64,000 nucleotides of DNA from CAZSSM01 sp964609385 (GCA_964609385.1 CAZSSM010000014.1:1-64000); one strand, 5' to 3'. Positions 18,901 through 27,333 are shown, counted from the stretch's first letter. The notes: a model not told the origin generated them from the letters alone. Numbers and translations: made by a program.

Positions 18901-21900
18901 TCGAGGCCGCCATCGGCATCAGCGTGGATATGCTCAAGGCCGGTGACCCGCTCCAGCCGTTGGTCTCGGGCAACCCGTTCTTCCGCGACAACGTCATGCA
19001 GCGGAACAACTACAACGGGCTCCGCGTGTTCTCGCTCCCGTTCACCGGCGACCCGATCACCGGGATCCCCACCGGACTCACTGAGGGGGCCCCGAGCAAC
19101 TTCATCCCGTTCTTCCCGGCCACCTCGTTCGTCAGCACGTCGTGGGACGATACCGATCTCAACTACATCCTGACCGGCTCGGTTGTCATGGCCGGCTCTA
19201 ATGCTGGCGACTACCTGCCGGTGCCCGACCCGGATAACTTCGCGCCGGAGATCCAACCGGTTCAGACCCTAACCATCCAGAGCCAGTTGCCCAACACGTT
19301 GCTGGCCAACGGGGGTCGGATCGCCGCGCCGGGTGAGTCGCCGATCGTGAAGCTGCTCAACGACTTCGACCCGCCCGGCGACGCCGACTCCGGCTCGTTC
19401 GACGACGGCAACGTCGGCGCCGGGTTCATGGCCGGCGTCGACGATGGCGTCGACCCAGATACCCCCGACCCGTTCCTCGACCCCGGCGCCGGCGCCCAGA
19501 TCCGGATCATCGGCATCGGCGGCAACGAAACGACTGGACAGAGCCGAGTCCCCGTAATCATCACCTCGCTGCGCGACAACAGCGTGGGCAAGGTCGTCCG
19601 CGGCGTCGAGCACTTCGACACCTTCACCACCGACACGGTGGCCCCCGCGGCCGGCGACGGCGGCATGATCACCTTCGGCGCCAACACGCTCTCCGACTAC
19701 AACCTCTTCGACCCCCGCAACGGAAACCTGATCGACAACGCGGATATCCGGTTCATGACCCGGATCGAGGTCCACTCCGGTGGTCTCGTCGACGTCTTCG
19801 ATGCTGACGGAGACGACAACTACGACGCCTTCACTGACCTGTCCGCCTGGCACAAGCAGGGGCTCAGCGGCACCTTCTTGCCACCCTTCAACCCCCCGTT
19901 GCTACCAGGCCTGGTCAGCGACCCGCTAGTGCAGAACAACCTCAGCAACGCCATGACGATCTCCAACTCCAACCTGTCTGATTTCGGGCAGGCGGCGTTG
20001 ATCGCCCTGCCGACCCCGTCCGCCATGCTCGGACGCAACGTCGGCAATACGATCGGCACCGGTGACGACCCGATCAGTACGCTGGAGATCTTCCGGACCA
20101 ACGGCACCCCCCAGGCCTACCACCTGTTCCTTTACAACAACACGATCTCCAACTCGCCGGTCGGTGTTCGAGCCTTTTCACAAGACGGGGACCTTGACTC
20201 GCTAAACCTCCCATCGTCGGTGACGATGCTGCACAACACCTTCTCGAACAACGGGATCGGATTCGAGGTCCCCAACGCGCCGCCTGCAGGTGGGAACAAC
20301 CCGAACTCGTACGTCTATTGGCTGGGGATGAACAACATCTTCTCCGACCACGACCAGTTCGCCATCCGGGTCGTCGGCCGCCAAGGCGGGGGCGTCGTTG
20401 GCTCAGTGAATCAGGCTCAGTACACCCTGTTCTCCGGCAATGCGGTCAACTTCGAGGTCGTAACTCCCGGGGGCGCAATCCCGACCAACGGGGTTCCCAT
20501 CCTGGCCGCCCCGCAGTTCATGCCGGGGACTTTCGAACTCCTGGAAACTTCGGCAGCGATCGATGCCGGCCGCAGCGAGATCGGACCGGTCTTCGGTGGC
20601 AACAATCTGACCCCAATGTCCGAGTTCCTCACCTCGACGCTCAATGGGGTCCGGCTACCCGCACCGCTGACCGGCCGGCTCTCAGCTCTGGTCCCGATCC
20701 AGTTCGAAGAAAACGACATCGCCAACGACGCCCTCTTCACCCCGTCGCTCGATCAGATCGTCCGGCCCCCCGGCAGCGAGGTCGAGGTCGACCTGATCAA
20801 CCAACTCGGCACCTTCACGCTGGCCCTGCCGGTCTCGCTGGGCGGCACACGAGACGACGTGTTGCTGGGCACCGGAGCGACCGATGCCACAGCCGGATTC
20901 GTTCCCGACTTCGGGGTCCGCGACCAGAAGGGCTTCCTCCGAGAGGACAACCCAGGCACGCCCAACACCGGCTTCGGTCGCAACCCGTTCTTCGACGTGG
21001 GCGCCTTCGAGTTCCGCGTGCTCGACGCGCCTGTGGTCACCGATGTGACCGCCAGCGTGCCCGGCGAGCCGGAGCTGGTCGACTTTTACGAGGTCGGCGG
21101 CGTCACGGGCGTCGACGCCACGCCACGATTCATTCGGTTCGGCATCGACTCGCTGCTCGATCCGACCACGATCAACAACCTCTCGGTCGTCCTGGAGGCT
21201 TCCGGTGGCGACGGGATCTTCGGCAACAACAACAGCACCGCCGACCGGGAGATCGACCTCTCCGGCCGGATCCGCTACAACCCCAACAACCGGCTGATCA
21301 TTATCGACATGGCCAACGTCGGCCTCGAGCTCGACAGTGATCTGTACCGGATCATCCTCCGCGGGACCGGCTCGGACGTGCTCCGCGATCTCGAAGGCAA
21401 CCCGCTGGACGGCGAGAACCTAACGCCCACCGGCGCCCAGGACTTCCTGCCCTCCGGCGATGGGATCCCCGGCGGCGACTTCTCGCTGACCTTCTCCGTG
21501 GACGTCACCCCGCCGGCGATCGACCCGCTCAACCCGCTGGAACTGGCCGCCTCCAGCGACACGCCCGTCGGCGAGCCGCGCGACAACATCACCTTCGACG
21601 CACAGCCCACCTTCCAGGGCGGCATCACCGACGTCTTCCCGCCGGTCACCCCGCTGCTGGGCCAGACCGTCGTTTTGGACATCGCCCTGACCGGCGACGC
21701 GGCCACCTTCGACGACCCCGATGCGGTCGAGGGCGTCGAGATCCTGACGGCCGTCGGTGAGGCGTTCACCGACATCAACGGGCTCTTCAGCGTCCAGCCC
21801 GCGATGGTCCTGCCCAACTCCAACTTCAACGTCGGGCCCGACGGCTTGCTCGGCACCGAAGACGACCTCGACGGTACATACCTGGCTCGGGTCCGCGTCA

Positions 21901-24188
21901 CCGACACGAGCGGTAACGAGTTCATCATGACCGACGTCGACCAGATGGTCCGCTTCCTGGTCGATACCCAGGCCCCGTTGGTCACCTCGGTCTCGCCGGA
22001 GCCAAACGAGGAGATCCCGCTCACCGCAAGCGAAGAGCTGACCATCACGTTCCAAACCAACGAGAACATCCGGCCCGATTCGCTCAACACGAACTCGCTG
22101 CAGATCGTTGCTTCCGGCGATGACGGGACGTTCAACGACGGCAACGAGACGATCATCCCGCTGGTCGACGGCAGCGTTCAGATCACCAATCTGTTCACGA
22201 CGCTCGGCGCCCAGGAGATTACCTTCCAGGTCTCCGGCACCTTCACCAACGACCAGTACCAGATCCAGCTCGGCACGCCGACATCGCCCGTGATCGACAT
22301 CGCCGGTAATCCGCTCGACGGGGGCGTCTTCACCTCCGAGTTCGTGCTGTTCGAACCCAGCCTGGTCGACATCATCTTCGTCGATGACAACCCGGCCTCC
22401 GGCAGCGGCTTGGGCACGCGAACCAACCCGTTCCTGACGATCCAAGAGGCCATCGACAGCGCCGGCATCGGCGACATCGTCGCGGTCCTGCCCGGAGTCT
22501 ACCGCGAGGAAGTCACGCTCCGCTCGCTGGTCCGGGTCTTCGCTGCCGACCCAGCCTCGACCGACGCCCTGTTGATCCGGTCGACTTCGAACACCCACGT
22601 CATCCGAGCTCCGGATGGGGCCGCAGCCGACGCCGCCTCGGTCACCGCCACGGGCATCAACGACGAGGGCGCCGCGGCGGCCACTATCGGCGGCTTCGTC
22701 ATCGACAATCCGCTGCTGGGCAACCCGGTACTCGGCTCGATCCGGTCGGACCGCGTCGGTCTCCGGATCACCGACAGCAACCTGATCGTCCGCGAAAACA
22801 TCTTCGTCACCTCCGGGGCGGGCATCGAGGTCAACCTCGACGCCGACGGGCCGGCGCCGACGATCGTCAACAACCTCATCAACGGCAACCTCGTCGGCAT
22901 CGAAGTGGCCTCCGCCGGCTTCCTCTCCGACGCGGTCGAGATCCGCAACAACACGCTGGTCTTCAATGACCTCGGTCTCCAGGTCGACGCCTCCGGCTCG
23001 GTCGGGATCGCCGCCGATGTCATTAGCAACATCTTCGCCAACAACGACGATGGGCTCGGCTCCGGGGCGGCGATCTCCACCGATCGGGCTACCTCCACCG
23101 AGATTCGCTACAACCTCTTCTCCGGGAACGGCCCTGATGAACTCAGCCCGGTCGACGACTTGATCGGCACCGGGCTCTCCGGGCTCAGCACGACCCCCGA
23201 CGCACAGGGCAACTTTGTCGGTGATCCCGAGTTCATCGACGCCCGCGACGCCCGGCCCGACGGCGACACGCCCAACATCTTCTTCCTCTTCTCCGACTTC
23301 GGCTTGGAATCCGACTCGTCGGCGATCGACGTCGCCCTGGGGAACGGAGCACCCGCCCGCGACTTCCTCGGACGGATTCGCCTGGACATTCCTGGCGTCG
23401 GCCGACCGACCGATCTCGATGCCGGCCCGGCCGACATCGGAGCCTTCGAGTTCGGCGCTTTGGGCTCCTTCCCGCCGATCCCCGGTGACCCATCCAACCC
23501 CTCCCTCGGTGGTGGTGGCCTCGATCCCTCGGGCTTCTCCATCGGTGGTGGGCAGGAAGGACCGCCGCCAAGCCAAGGGGCCAACCCCGGCTCAAACCTA
23601 GAGCGTTCCGGTGCCGGTGACCTCGATGGGCCAACCTCGCCCGTGCCGATGCCCGCCGGGTTCCTTGCCGCCTTGAACGACCCGATTGGCAGTCAGAGCT
23701 TTGTCAGGGCCGCCTTCGATATCGGGTCGAATCCAGGCGTTCCGGTCGATGGCTCGATGTCGACCGAGGGTGATCCGTCCGCCCGCGACCCCTATGCTGA
23801 ACTGGCCTCCTTCGGCCTGGAATGGCTCGACACCGATCCGGCCTCCGAACAGGTCGCCCAGCGTGTCGCCCAAGTCGGCTCCGACGCCTCGATGATCGTC
23901 CTGCCGCCCGATCCGGTCCGCGACCTCCGCGCCGGTTCGATCTTCGATGGGTCCGACCCCTCGACCCAATCGGCCGGATTCTTTGCACGTCGAGCGGTCG
24001 ATGGTCACAGGATCAACGACCCAGCTTCAATCGACACCTCCAAAGTCGACGAGCGCATTCGATTCGCCATGGCCCTCGATGGAGGCAAGAACACCGACGC
24101 CTCCGGCCTGAACGTCGCCTCTGACGTCCCGGCCGCCCCGATCTCCCTCCGACCTGACGACGATCAGGACGACCGCGACAACGCCTGA
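12957..24188 (+). CDS. Giant surface protein: LEPR-XLL motif, S8-like peptidase, Ig-like and beta-helix domains
   Basis: About 3743 residues from ATG 12957 (GGAG 9 bases upstream). An LEPR-XLL-type motif (RLWLESLEVRTLL) follows a basic N-terminus; this planctomycete motif marks long exported proteins. Residues about 160-610 form an S8-like domain: Asp198 in GVLSDS, oxyanion Asn315 in SSAGNS, Ser548 in FGTSASAPN. The usual His position holds Glu233 (DEGRAM), suggesting a Ser-Glu-Asp triad as in sedolisins. Then come SbsA-type Ig-like units (VLSVTFNDNVD, ILIGFSETM) and several right-handed beta-helix stretches. The last, residues about 3140-3500, starts with IIFVDDNPASGSG and ends GPADIGAFEFG. 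No cell-wall anchor or C-terminal sorting signal is obvious. Probably a processed adhesin or surface peptidase. Confidence 0.88.
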   Translation: MASSNNGGFSGAQRRRLGRTPQHGRARRLWLESLEVRTLLDGQGVGEIGDVKDGPLAKLGQNGIQVYSEYLDHIEQQVNTPFQPSFNELTFVDGRLALELRPATGMDLDQFQTSLANMGVEVVAVSEQFRVVTAMVPMESLPDIADSDDVGGVIVLIDPKTRVQGVANNQADESLFSDVARTQFGVDGTGVTIGVLSDSANQVAGGLADSQATGDLPAEVTILEDGVPGDSDEGRAMLELIHDIAPGAGLAFHSATNAGPAGFADGILALREFGSDVIVDDIGFASSPFFQDGIIASAAIEVVNDGAVYFSSAGNSDDSGYESPFRPLDATVPGLGAGRYHDFDPGPGVSFTLDVDVNAAGTIIFQYDQPFFTNAVTSDLDIILLDANDNIVAQGNDNNLTTQVPFEFFAAPTGALRAVIQINSGPDPQFVRFQEFISDIDVDQSFGTAGGTTYPTTYGQPVAAEAIGVGAVPFFGAPPFDNPNPILSEDFSSFGPSRITINADGTRKASVETRLKPDVSGIDGGNTTFFGADIPQDPDDFPNFFGTSASAPNLAAVAALMRELVPTATANEIRDAMIASAVPLNGSAPGQFDIQGGFGLVNAVDALTAVDLFRVSTVDPAVDATVNAFPDVLSVTFNDNVDITTVQASDLTFTDLPAGINVVVGAPVIDDQSLQLVNFPLTIVADTTAVANGNFAYEIGTISSVEGEVVAPFSGSFELNDQVLPVITSVGVSGRTILIGFSETMRPGLLTDSGVVQLRRAGSDGVLFSADDVLVGEAEGAVLSFNNTTNTLTFDLAAVDQSELPSDIYGIQIVDGGLRDMAGNILDGEFNNVFPTGDGEAGGTFQFDLGQQDLQAPTILDLSLVPRSDRGVLGDNNTSAGRPTFEGRVSASFPGGVEGLRVFIEYSGLIEGSGDTLGTLDLNVNDDLAAATTKSSQLVVTNANGVFRFRAPERLPEGFQAVRALIVGDGANPTDPDAFGPASTRDYSFRIDRTSPTLIPIEAPSLREDINEIETLRFRVEDPFVFEPGLEIPAALDLDIQALDPSVAENLGNYQLVSLLPGPDGLLFGPEDGNTNPDDIIGEDFSEFIRSVEFVATNELRTDPNDPFLGELIVTFDDRLPANRYAFVARTNNNAPTETPNGLINSAGVSLDGRPDRPGNQVFRTVFDFDSVPGALDEIAFGNADLVDPVGTFEATGGPRDFYELPGPNTPRAEAPPDTFFFDFDSPLDPNTISDDSIFLIRSANAPDAPADGDFGPDVGQGLQGLGTNFIRVPGTTVQLVDSIPGAGFNQPGYQDRLVLSLPAGTTLDPDNYRIVVPNSRKVDLNEDGLRGDVDPAEDLRIRDVFGNVLDLEFLGYQDPSDGIGFVTQLPNGTLRETITGDGVEGGAFTTGFTVVAHGNVLFARADYNDDPGTIADDPDGSLLRPFPTLGPEADDNGPNFGTLFDPSRDLNGNGRFDRSAFIAAQELAEAQTGPVVIVALPSPGILNPSTGLIEQDTFVLQAPSGPDNDGSASVPILTTMVFEAGSILKMRNASLFVQAQGSALQMRGGIREGEQVIVTSFNNDAVAGDTNNDGDDTEAVAGDFGGIILRNLDNTNPDTRVDLPVDGPVPFASGADDVMSIINQADIGFGGGPVPQSIGFLFDAVMAINARPSVTNSVIRESGGGGANAGLSANFDSHREDDIARGIKVRNVEFFNNSLNGIWVRPELSGLAEQTDAIGYADNPIGPEFGAARNFVFDDPSPYIFTAALSLTGNRLYVQEGMLLKFQRGAGILATDDGSLRGTNLILGDRTYINGFDESIQIDPETGDPIFDLATGDIYDYGPLSTDLTDPNNPVITPNADFEPSRSGDAKVLLTALGDDEARTFFVDPVTGEEIEIVAPLDSSNDGNATQPLPGPYQLGQLDADAKALLWGSVSIGAGVHTIIDEAIFTHGGGNFNFITDTVPTTTVLDFFGSGIGLLDPDAQFPGATAMVTNSDFVDNFEAAIGISVDMLKAGDPLQPLVSGNPFFRDNVMQRNNYNGLRVFSLPFTGDPITGIPTGLTEGAPSNFIPFFPATSFVSTSWDDTDLNYILTGSVVMAGSNAGDYLPVPDPDNFAPEIQPVQTLTIQSQLPNTLLANGGRIAAPGESPIVKLLNDFDPPGDADSGSFDDGNVGAGFMAGVDDGVDPDTPDPFLDPGAGAQIRIIGIGGNETTGQSRVPVIITSLRDNSVGKVVRGVEHFDTFTTDTVAPAAGDGGMITFGANTLSDYNLFDPRNGNLIDNADIRFMTRIEVHSGGLVDVFDADGDDNYDAFTDLSAWHKQGLSGTFLPPFNPPLLPGLVSDPLVQNNLSNAMTISNSNLSDFGQAALIALPTPSAMLGRNVGNTIGTGDDPISTLEIFRTNGTPQAYHLFLYNNTISNSPVGVRAFSQDGDLDSLNLPSSVTMLHNTFSNNGIGFEVPNAPPAGGNNPNSYVYWLGMNNIFSDHDQFAIRVVGRQGGGVVGSVNQAQYTLFSGNAVNFEVVTPGGAIPTNGVPILAAPQFMPGTFELLETSAAIDAGRSEIGPVFGGNNLTPMSEFLTSTLNGVRLPAPLTGRLSALVPIQFEENDIANDALFTPSLDQIVRPPGSEVEVDLINQLGTFTLALPVSLGGTRDDVLLGTGATDATAGFVPDFGVRDQKGFLREDNPGTPNTGFGRNPFFDVGAFEFRVLDAPVVTDVTASVPGEPELVDFYEVGGVTGVDATPRFIRFGIDSLLDPTTINNLSVVLEASGGDGIFGNNNSTADREIDLSGRIRYNPNNRLIIIDMANVGLELDSDLYRIILRGTGSDVLRDLEGNPLDGENLTPTGAQDFLPSGDGIPGGDFSLTFSVDVTPPAIDPLNPLELAASSDTPVGEPRDNITFDAQPTFQGGITDVFPPVTPLLGQTVVLDIALTGDAATFDDPDAVEGVEILTAVGEAFTDINGLFSVQPAMVLPNSNFNVGPDGLLGTEDDLDGTYLARVRVTDTSGNEFIMTDVDQMVRFLVDTQAPLVTSVSPEPNEEIPLTASEELTITFQTNENIRPDSLNTNSLQIVASGDDGTFNDGNETIIPLVDGSVQITNLFTTLGAQEITFQVSGTFTNDQYQIQLGTPTSPVIDIAGNPLDGGVFTSEFVLFEPSLVDIIFVDDNPASGSGLGTRTNPFLTIQEAIDSAGIGDIVAVLPGVYREEVTLRSLVRVFAADPASTDALLIRSTSNTHVIRAPDGAAADAASVTATGINDEGAAAATIGGFVIDNPLLGNPVLGSIRSDRVGLRITDSNLIVRENIFVTSGAGIEVNLDADGPAPTIVNNLINGNLVGIEVASAGFLSDAVEIRNNTLVFNDLGLQVDASGSVGIAADVISNIFANNDDGLGSGAAISTDRATSTEIRYNLFSGNGPDELSPVDDLIGTGLSGLSTTPDAQGNFVGDPEFIDARDARPDGDTPNIFFLFSDFGLESDSSAIDVALGNGAPARDFLGRIRLDIPGVGRPTDLDAGPADIGAFEFGALGSFPPIPGDPSNPSLGGGGLDPSGFSIGGGQEGPPPSQGANPGSNLERSGAGDLDGPTSPVPMPAGFLAALNDPIGSQSFVRAAFDIGSNPGVPVDGSMSTEGDPSARDPYAELASFGLEWLDTDPASEQVAQRVAQVGSDASMIVLPPDPVRDLRAGSIFDGSDPSTQSAGFFARRAVDGHRINDPASIDTSKVDERIRFAMALDGGKNTDASGLNVASDVPAAPISLRPDDDQDDRDNA

Positions 24189-24199
24189 TCTCCTCTCAC

Positions 24200-24245
24200 C
24201 GCGCTCGAAGGACAACCCCAGATGGGGGAGCCACCTTCGAGCGCG
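24200..24245. repeat. 12-bp stem hairpin directly after the giant gene
   Basis: CGCGCTCGAAGG (24200-24211) pairs perfectly with 24234-24245. The 22-base loop contains a nested CCCC/GGGG stem. It starts 12 bases after the stop codon and has no T-run, so it may protect the mRNA 3' end or help termination. Confidence 0.55.
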
Positions 24246-24363
24246 AAAGGGCCGATTCAAACCGTCCCCGGTCTGAGACAAGATCGACCAGTCGAATCGG
24301 CGGTTCTGTTGTCCGAGACCGAAGCAACGCAACCACCTTTTGGCATCTTTTGAGATGGAACTG

Positions 24364-24407
24364 GACCCCACGGTCGAACCCGTTTCGGCCGTGGGGTCTC
24401 TTTATTT
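24364..24407 (+). terminator. Intrinsic terminator of the giant gene
   Basis: GACCCCACGG (24364-24373) pairs with CCGTGGGGTC (24389-24398) around a 15-base loop and is followed directly by TCTTTATTT. It is the best rho-independent terminator in the window. Confidence 0.8.
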
Positions 24408-24432
24408 GTCGTCGACCCTTCGCCGAGACCGG

Positions 24433-24460
24433 TCTGTGACCGGAACGATCCCTCTGTGAC
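24433..24460 (+). promoter_or_regulatory. Direct repeat TCTGTGAC, 20 bases apart, before the photolyase
   Basis: TCTGTGAC occurs at 24433-24440 and 24453-24460. The 20-base period is about two helical turns, so both copies face the same side of the DNA, as tandem activator or repressor sites do. It is 130 bases upstream of the photolyase start. The regulator is unknown; chance is possible. Confidence 0.3.
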
Positions 24461-24589
24461 TGCGAAGCGTTCGTGTCCAGGCATCGACGTTCCCTCGACC
24501 CTCCGGAGCGGGCGACTACATTAGCCCGGTTGCCGAACCGACGAGAACGGCGGACACCCGCCCCTCAACCGATGACAGGTGGTGGCTCG

Positions 24590-26272
24590 ATGGGTCGTTC
24601 CTCAATCAAAACGGTCGTTTGGATCCTTCCGGATCAGCTCCTCCGCGACCATCCGGCCCTGATCCAAGCCGAGCAGGAGGACGAACGGGACGCGATCCTC
24701 GTGGCTATGGTCGAGAGCCACGAGCGTTTGCATCGCCTGCCATACCATCGAAAGCGCCAAGTCCTGCAGCTTAGCGCCGGTCGACACTACGCACAGATGC
24801 TCCGCGATCGCGGATATCGCGTCGCGCTAATCGAGGCCAACGACGATGCCGAGGGGCTCGAACGGGCCATCACCGACCACAAGCCGCTCCGCCTGCTGAC
24901 CATGGCCGCCAGCGAGTACGATACGCGGCAGCAGCAGGAGTGGCGGCTCCAACGCGCCCTCGATCTGGCCGTCGATATCCTGCCCAACACCATGATGATC
25001 GTCGGTCGGCACGACCCGATTCCGGACCCCGATCCCGATCGCAAATACATGATGGAGACCTTCTATCGGCGCATGCGCAAACACTTCAACGTCCTGATGG
25101 AGACCGAGAAGGATCCCGTCGGCGGGCGTTGGAACTTCGATGCCGACAACCGCAAACCGTTGCCCGACTCGATCACGCCCCCCGACCCCTTCGGCTTCGA
25201 GCCCGACGCGACGACCCGTCAGGCCATCGATCAAGCTGCCGAGAACTCCGAGTGGATTGGCCAGGTCGACGGGTTCGACCTGGCCGTCACCCACGAGCAG
25301 GCCGAGCGGGCCTTCGACGACTTCCTGGAACAGCGGCTATGTGAGTTCGGGCCCTTCGAAGACGCGATGTCGAGCCGACACCCGACGCTCTACCATTCGG
25401 TCCTCTCCCCCTACATGAACCTCGGCCTGCTCGAACCTTTAGAGATGGTTCGACGCGCCGAGCAGGCCTATCACGACGGTCGGGCGCCGATCAACTCGGT
25501 CGAAGGGTTCATCCGTCAGATCCTCGGATGGCGTGAGTTCATGTATTGGCAATACTGGCACCAGATGCCTGAGCTGCGTGGGGCCAATAGCTGGCAGGCT
25601 CTCAAGCCGATGCCCAAACTCTTCTGGGACGGACGGACCGACCTGAACTGCCTGGGGACGGTCGTCGGCCGCCTCTTGGAGACCGGCTACGCGCACCACA
25701 TCGAGCGATTGATGGTCGTCAGTAACTTCTGCCTGCTGGCCGGCGTTGACCCGGCCGCGGTGGCCGACTGGTTCCTGGCCTTCTACATCGACTCGCATGA
25801 CTGGGTCGTCCTGCCCAATGTTATCGGCATGGGCCTCAATGCTGACGACGGCCGGACCGCTACCAAGCCTTATATTGCGTCAGCCAACTACATCAACAAG
25901 ATGAGCGACTATTGCAAAACGTGTCGTTTTGATCCCAAGCAGCGGCTCGGCGATCGAGCCTGCCCATTCAATGCGCTCTACTGGAATTTCCTGATCGAGC
26001 ACGAGGAAACGCTCCGAGGCAACCCGCGACTCGGCCCGGCTGTCCTCGGACTCGGTCGGATCGATCAGGACCAGCGCGACGCAATCCGCGAGCAGGCCAA
26101 CCGTTTCCTCGAGTCCTTGGCCGGCTACCGGAAGAAGCTTGCGACCGCCCAGGGCGCCCGCAAGCTCGATGCGCGGAGTGTCGCCAAGGTCGATCCCAAG
26201 TCCCGACGCACCCAAGCCCGGACCGGAACGACGCGTCGGAGTGCATCGAAATCACGCGCCAAGTCCTCCTGA
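24590..26272 (+). CDS. FeS-BCP family photolyase (6-4 photolyase, PhrB type)
   Basis: A 560-residue light-driven DNA repair enzyme. ATG 24590 has AGGTGGT upstream; an in-frame ATG at 24572 lacks a ribosome site. Residues 5-200 form the alpha/beta antenna domain (VVWILPDQLL), 230-510 the helical FAD domain (SVEGFIRQILGWREFMYW). Cysteines 354, 442, 445 and 458 keep the same spacing (88, 3 and 13 residues) as the four [4Fe-4S] ligands of Agrobacterium PhrB, each shifted by four. Members repair 6-4 photoproducts and usually bind a ribolumazine antenna. A Ser/Arg/Lys-rich tail of about 45 residues is extra to the family core. It is first of three photolyase-type genes, 109 bases before the FAD-only gene. 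Confidence 0.95.
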   Translation: MGRSSIKTVVWILPDQLLRDHPALIQAEQEDERDAILVAMVESHERLHRLPYHRKRQVLQLSAGRHYAQMLRDRGYRVALIEANDDAEGLERAITDHKPLRLLTMAASEYDTRQQQEWRLQRALDLAVDILPNTMMIVGRHDPIPDPDPDRKYMMETFYRRMRKHFNVLMETEKDPVGGRWNFDADNRKPLPDSITPPDPFGFEPDATTRQAIDQAAENSEWIGQVDGFDLAVTHEQAERAFDDFLEQRLCEFGPFEDAMSSRHPTLYHSVLSPYMNLGLLEPLEMVRRAEQAYHDGRAPINSVEGFIRQILGWREFMYWQYWHQMPELRGANSWQALKPMPKLFWDGRTDLNCLGTVVGRLLETGYAHHIERLMVVSNFCLLAGVDPAAVADWFLAFYIDSHDWVVLPNVIGMGLNADDGRTATKPYIASANYINKMSDYCKTCRFDPKQRLGDRACPFNALYWNFLIEHEETLRGNPRLGPAVLGLGRIDQDQRDAIREQANRFLESLAGYRKKLATAQGARKLDARSVAKVDPKSRRTQARTGTTRRSASKSRAKSS

Positions 26273-26381
26273 TTTGGTCTCCCGATCAGCCGGCCCATCC
26301 GACGTTTCTCCTACCGCTCCGCCCCGATACGAGGTCGGTCGGCCCTTGAGGTCATCGGCCCGCTTTGTTCGAGAGTTGTTC

Positions 26382-27263
26382 ATGAGCACGACCTCCGCGA
26401 CCTCCGGCCCGGCCATGCGTCGCGACTTCGAAGACCGCGACGAACTGGTCGCCTACCTCCGTCAACAATTCCCCAGCGCCTCGACTCGCGACAACCACAT
26501 CAGCCCGATTCTCGGAGGGCGTCGCGAGGCGGTCCGCCGAATGCAGGCCGTCGACCCGCCGCGCTATGCCAAGACACGCAACCATCTCGATGGCGCTGTC
26601 ACCCGACTCTCGCCCTTCCTCCGACATGGTGTGCTCAGCCTCCCGGAAGTCCGCGACTATGCCCTCGGCGCTGTCCGTTACCGTCGCGAGGCCGAGAAGC
26701 TCGTTAAGGAACTCGCCTGGCGCGACTACTTCCAACGCGTCTATTGGGAGATCGGCTCCGGGATCTGGAAGAACCGCGAGGACTGGAAGACTGGCGTCGA
26801 CGAGAACCAACGCGAGGCCCGCCTGCCCGATGAGATCCCAGGCGCCTCCACCGGACTGGCCTGCATCGACGCCTTCGCCCAGGAACTCCACGAGACCGGA
26901 TATCTGCACAATCACGCTCGCATGTACATCTCCAGCTACATTACTCATCATCGTCGTGTCCGCTGGCAGGCCGGTGCGTTCTGGTTCCTCCAACACCTGC
27001 TCGATGGAGACCCGGCCAGCAACAACCTCTCCTGGCAATGGGTCGGCAGCACTTTCAGCACCAAGGCCTATCTGTTCAATCGGGAGAACCTGGAACGCAA
27101 CTCCGACGGGGTCTATTGCAAAACCTGTCCGGTCCGCGGGCGCTGCGACTTCGAAGGGTCCTACGAGGATCTCGAGCTGAAGCTTTTCCCCGCCGCAGGC
27201 CAGCCGGTTCCCCAAGGTGCCCGTCCCTCCCGACAGCACGAACGCCGACGCCCGCAACGCTGA
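26382..27263 (+). CDS. FAD-domain-only photolyase-like protein with four cluster-like cysteines
   Basis: A 293-residue protein matching only the C-terminal FAD domain of photolyases: TRLSPFLRHGVLS (74-86), ELAWRDYFQRVYW (110-122), TGYLHNHARM, DGDPASNN (208-215) and SWQWVGST. Asp208, Asp210, Asn214, Trp218 and Trp195 align with E. coli Asp372, Asp374, Asn378, Trp382 and Trp359; the third surface Trp is not seen. There is no antenna domain upstream. Cys161, 246, 249 and 255 are striking: Cys161 aligns with cluster Cys354 of the neighbouring FeS-BCP (both 11 residues before ETGY) and the rest sit in the shared YCKTC motif. A [4Fe-4S] cluster is therefore inferred. The missing antenna domain is the next gene. 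Confidence 0.9.
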   Translation: MSTTSATSGPAMRRDFEDRDELVAYLRQQFPSASTRDNHISPILGGRREAVRRMQAVDPPRYAKTRNHLDGAVTRLSPFLRHGVLSLPEVRDYALGAVRYRREAEKLVKELAWRDYFQRVYWEIGSGIWKNREDWKTGVDENQREARLPDEIPGASTGLACIDAFAQELHETGYLHNHARMYISSYITHHRRVRWQAGAFWFLQHLLDGDPASNNLSWQWVGSTFSTKAYLFNRENLERNSDGVYCKTCPVRGRCDFEGSYEDLELKLFPAAGQPVPQGARPSRQHERRRPQR

Positions 27264-27333
27264 GGGTTCGGGCAACGCGCGACTTACCCTCACATCAAAT
27301 CATCGAAATCATCCACGAGACCAACGAGCCGTC

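Larger units (their letters stand above)
24189..24589. other. Intergenic region, 401 bases, between giant gene and photolyase
   Basis: Holds two hairpins behind the giant gene, a direct repeat pair and the leader of the photolyase gene, all listed separately. The photolyase frame is open from 24473, but the first 39 codons have no ribosome site. Confidence 0.6.

Noticed and set aside
21420..23576. 718-codon open frame on the minus strand
   Set aside because: Antisense shadow of the giant surface protein; the translation is repetitive Asp/Val/Gly/Arg without domains.
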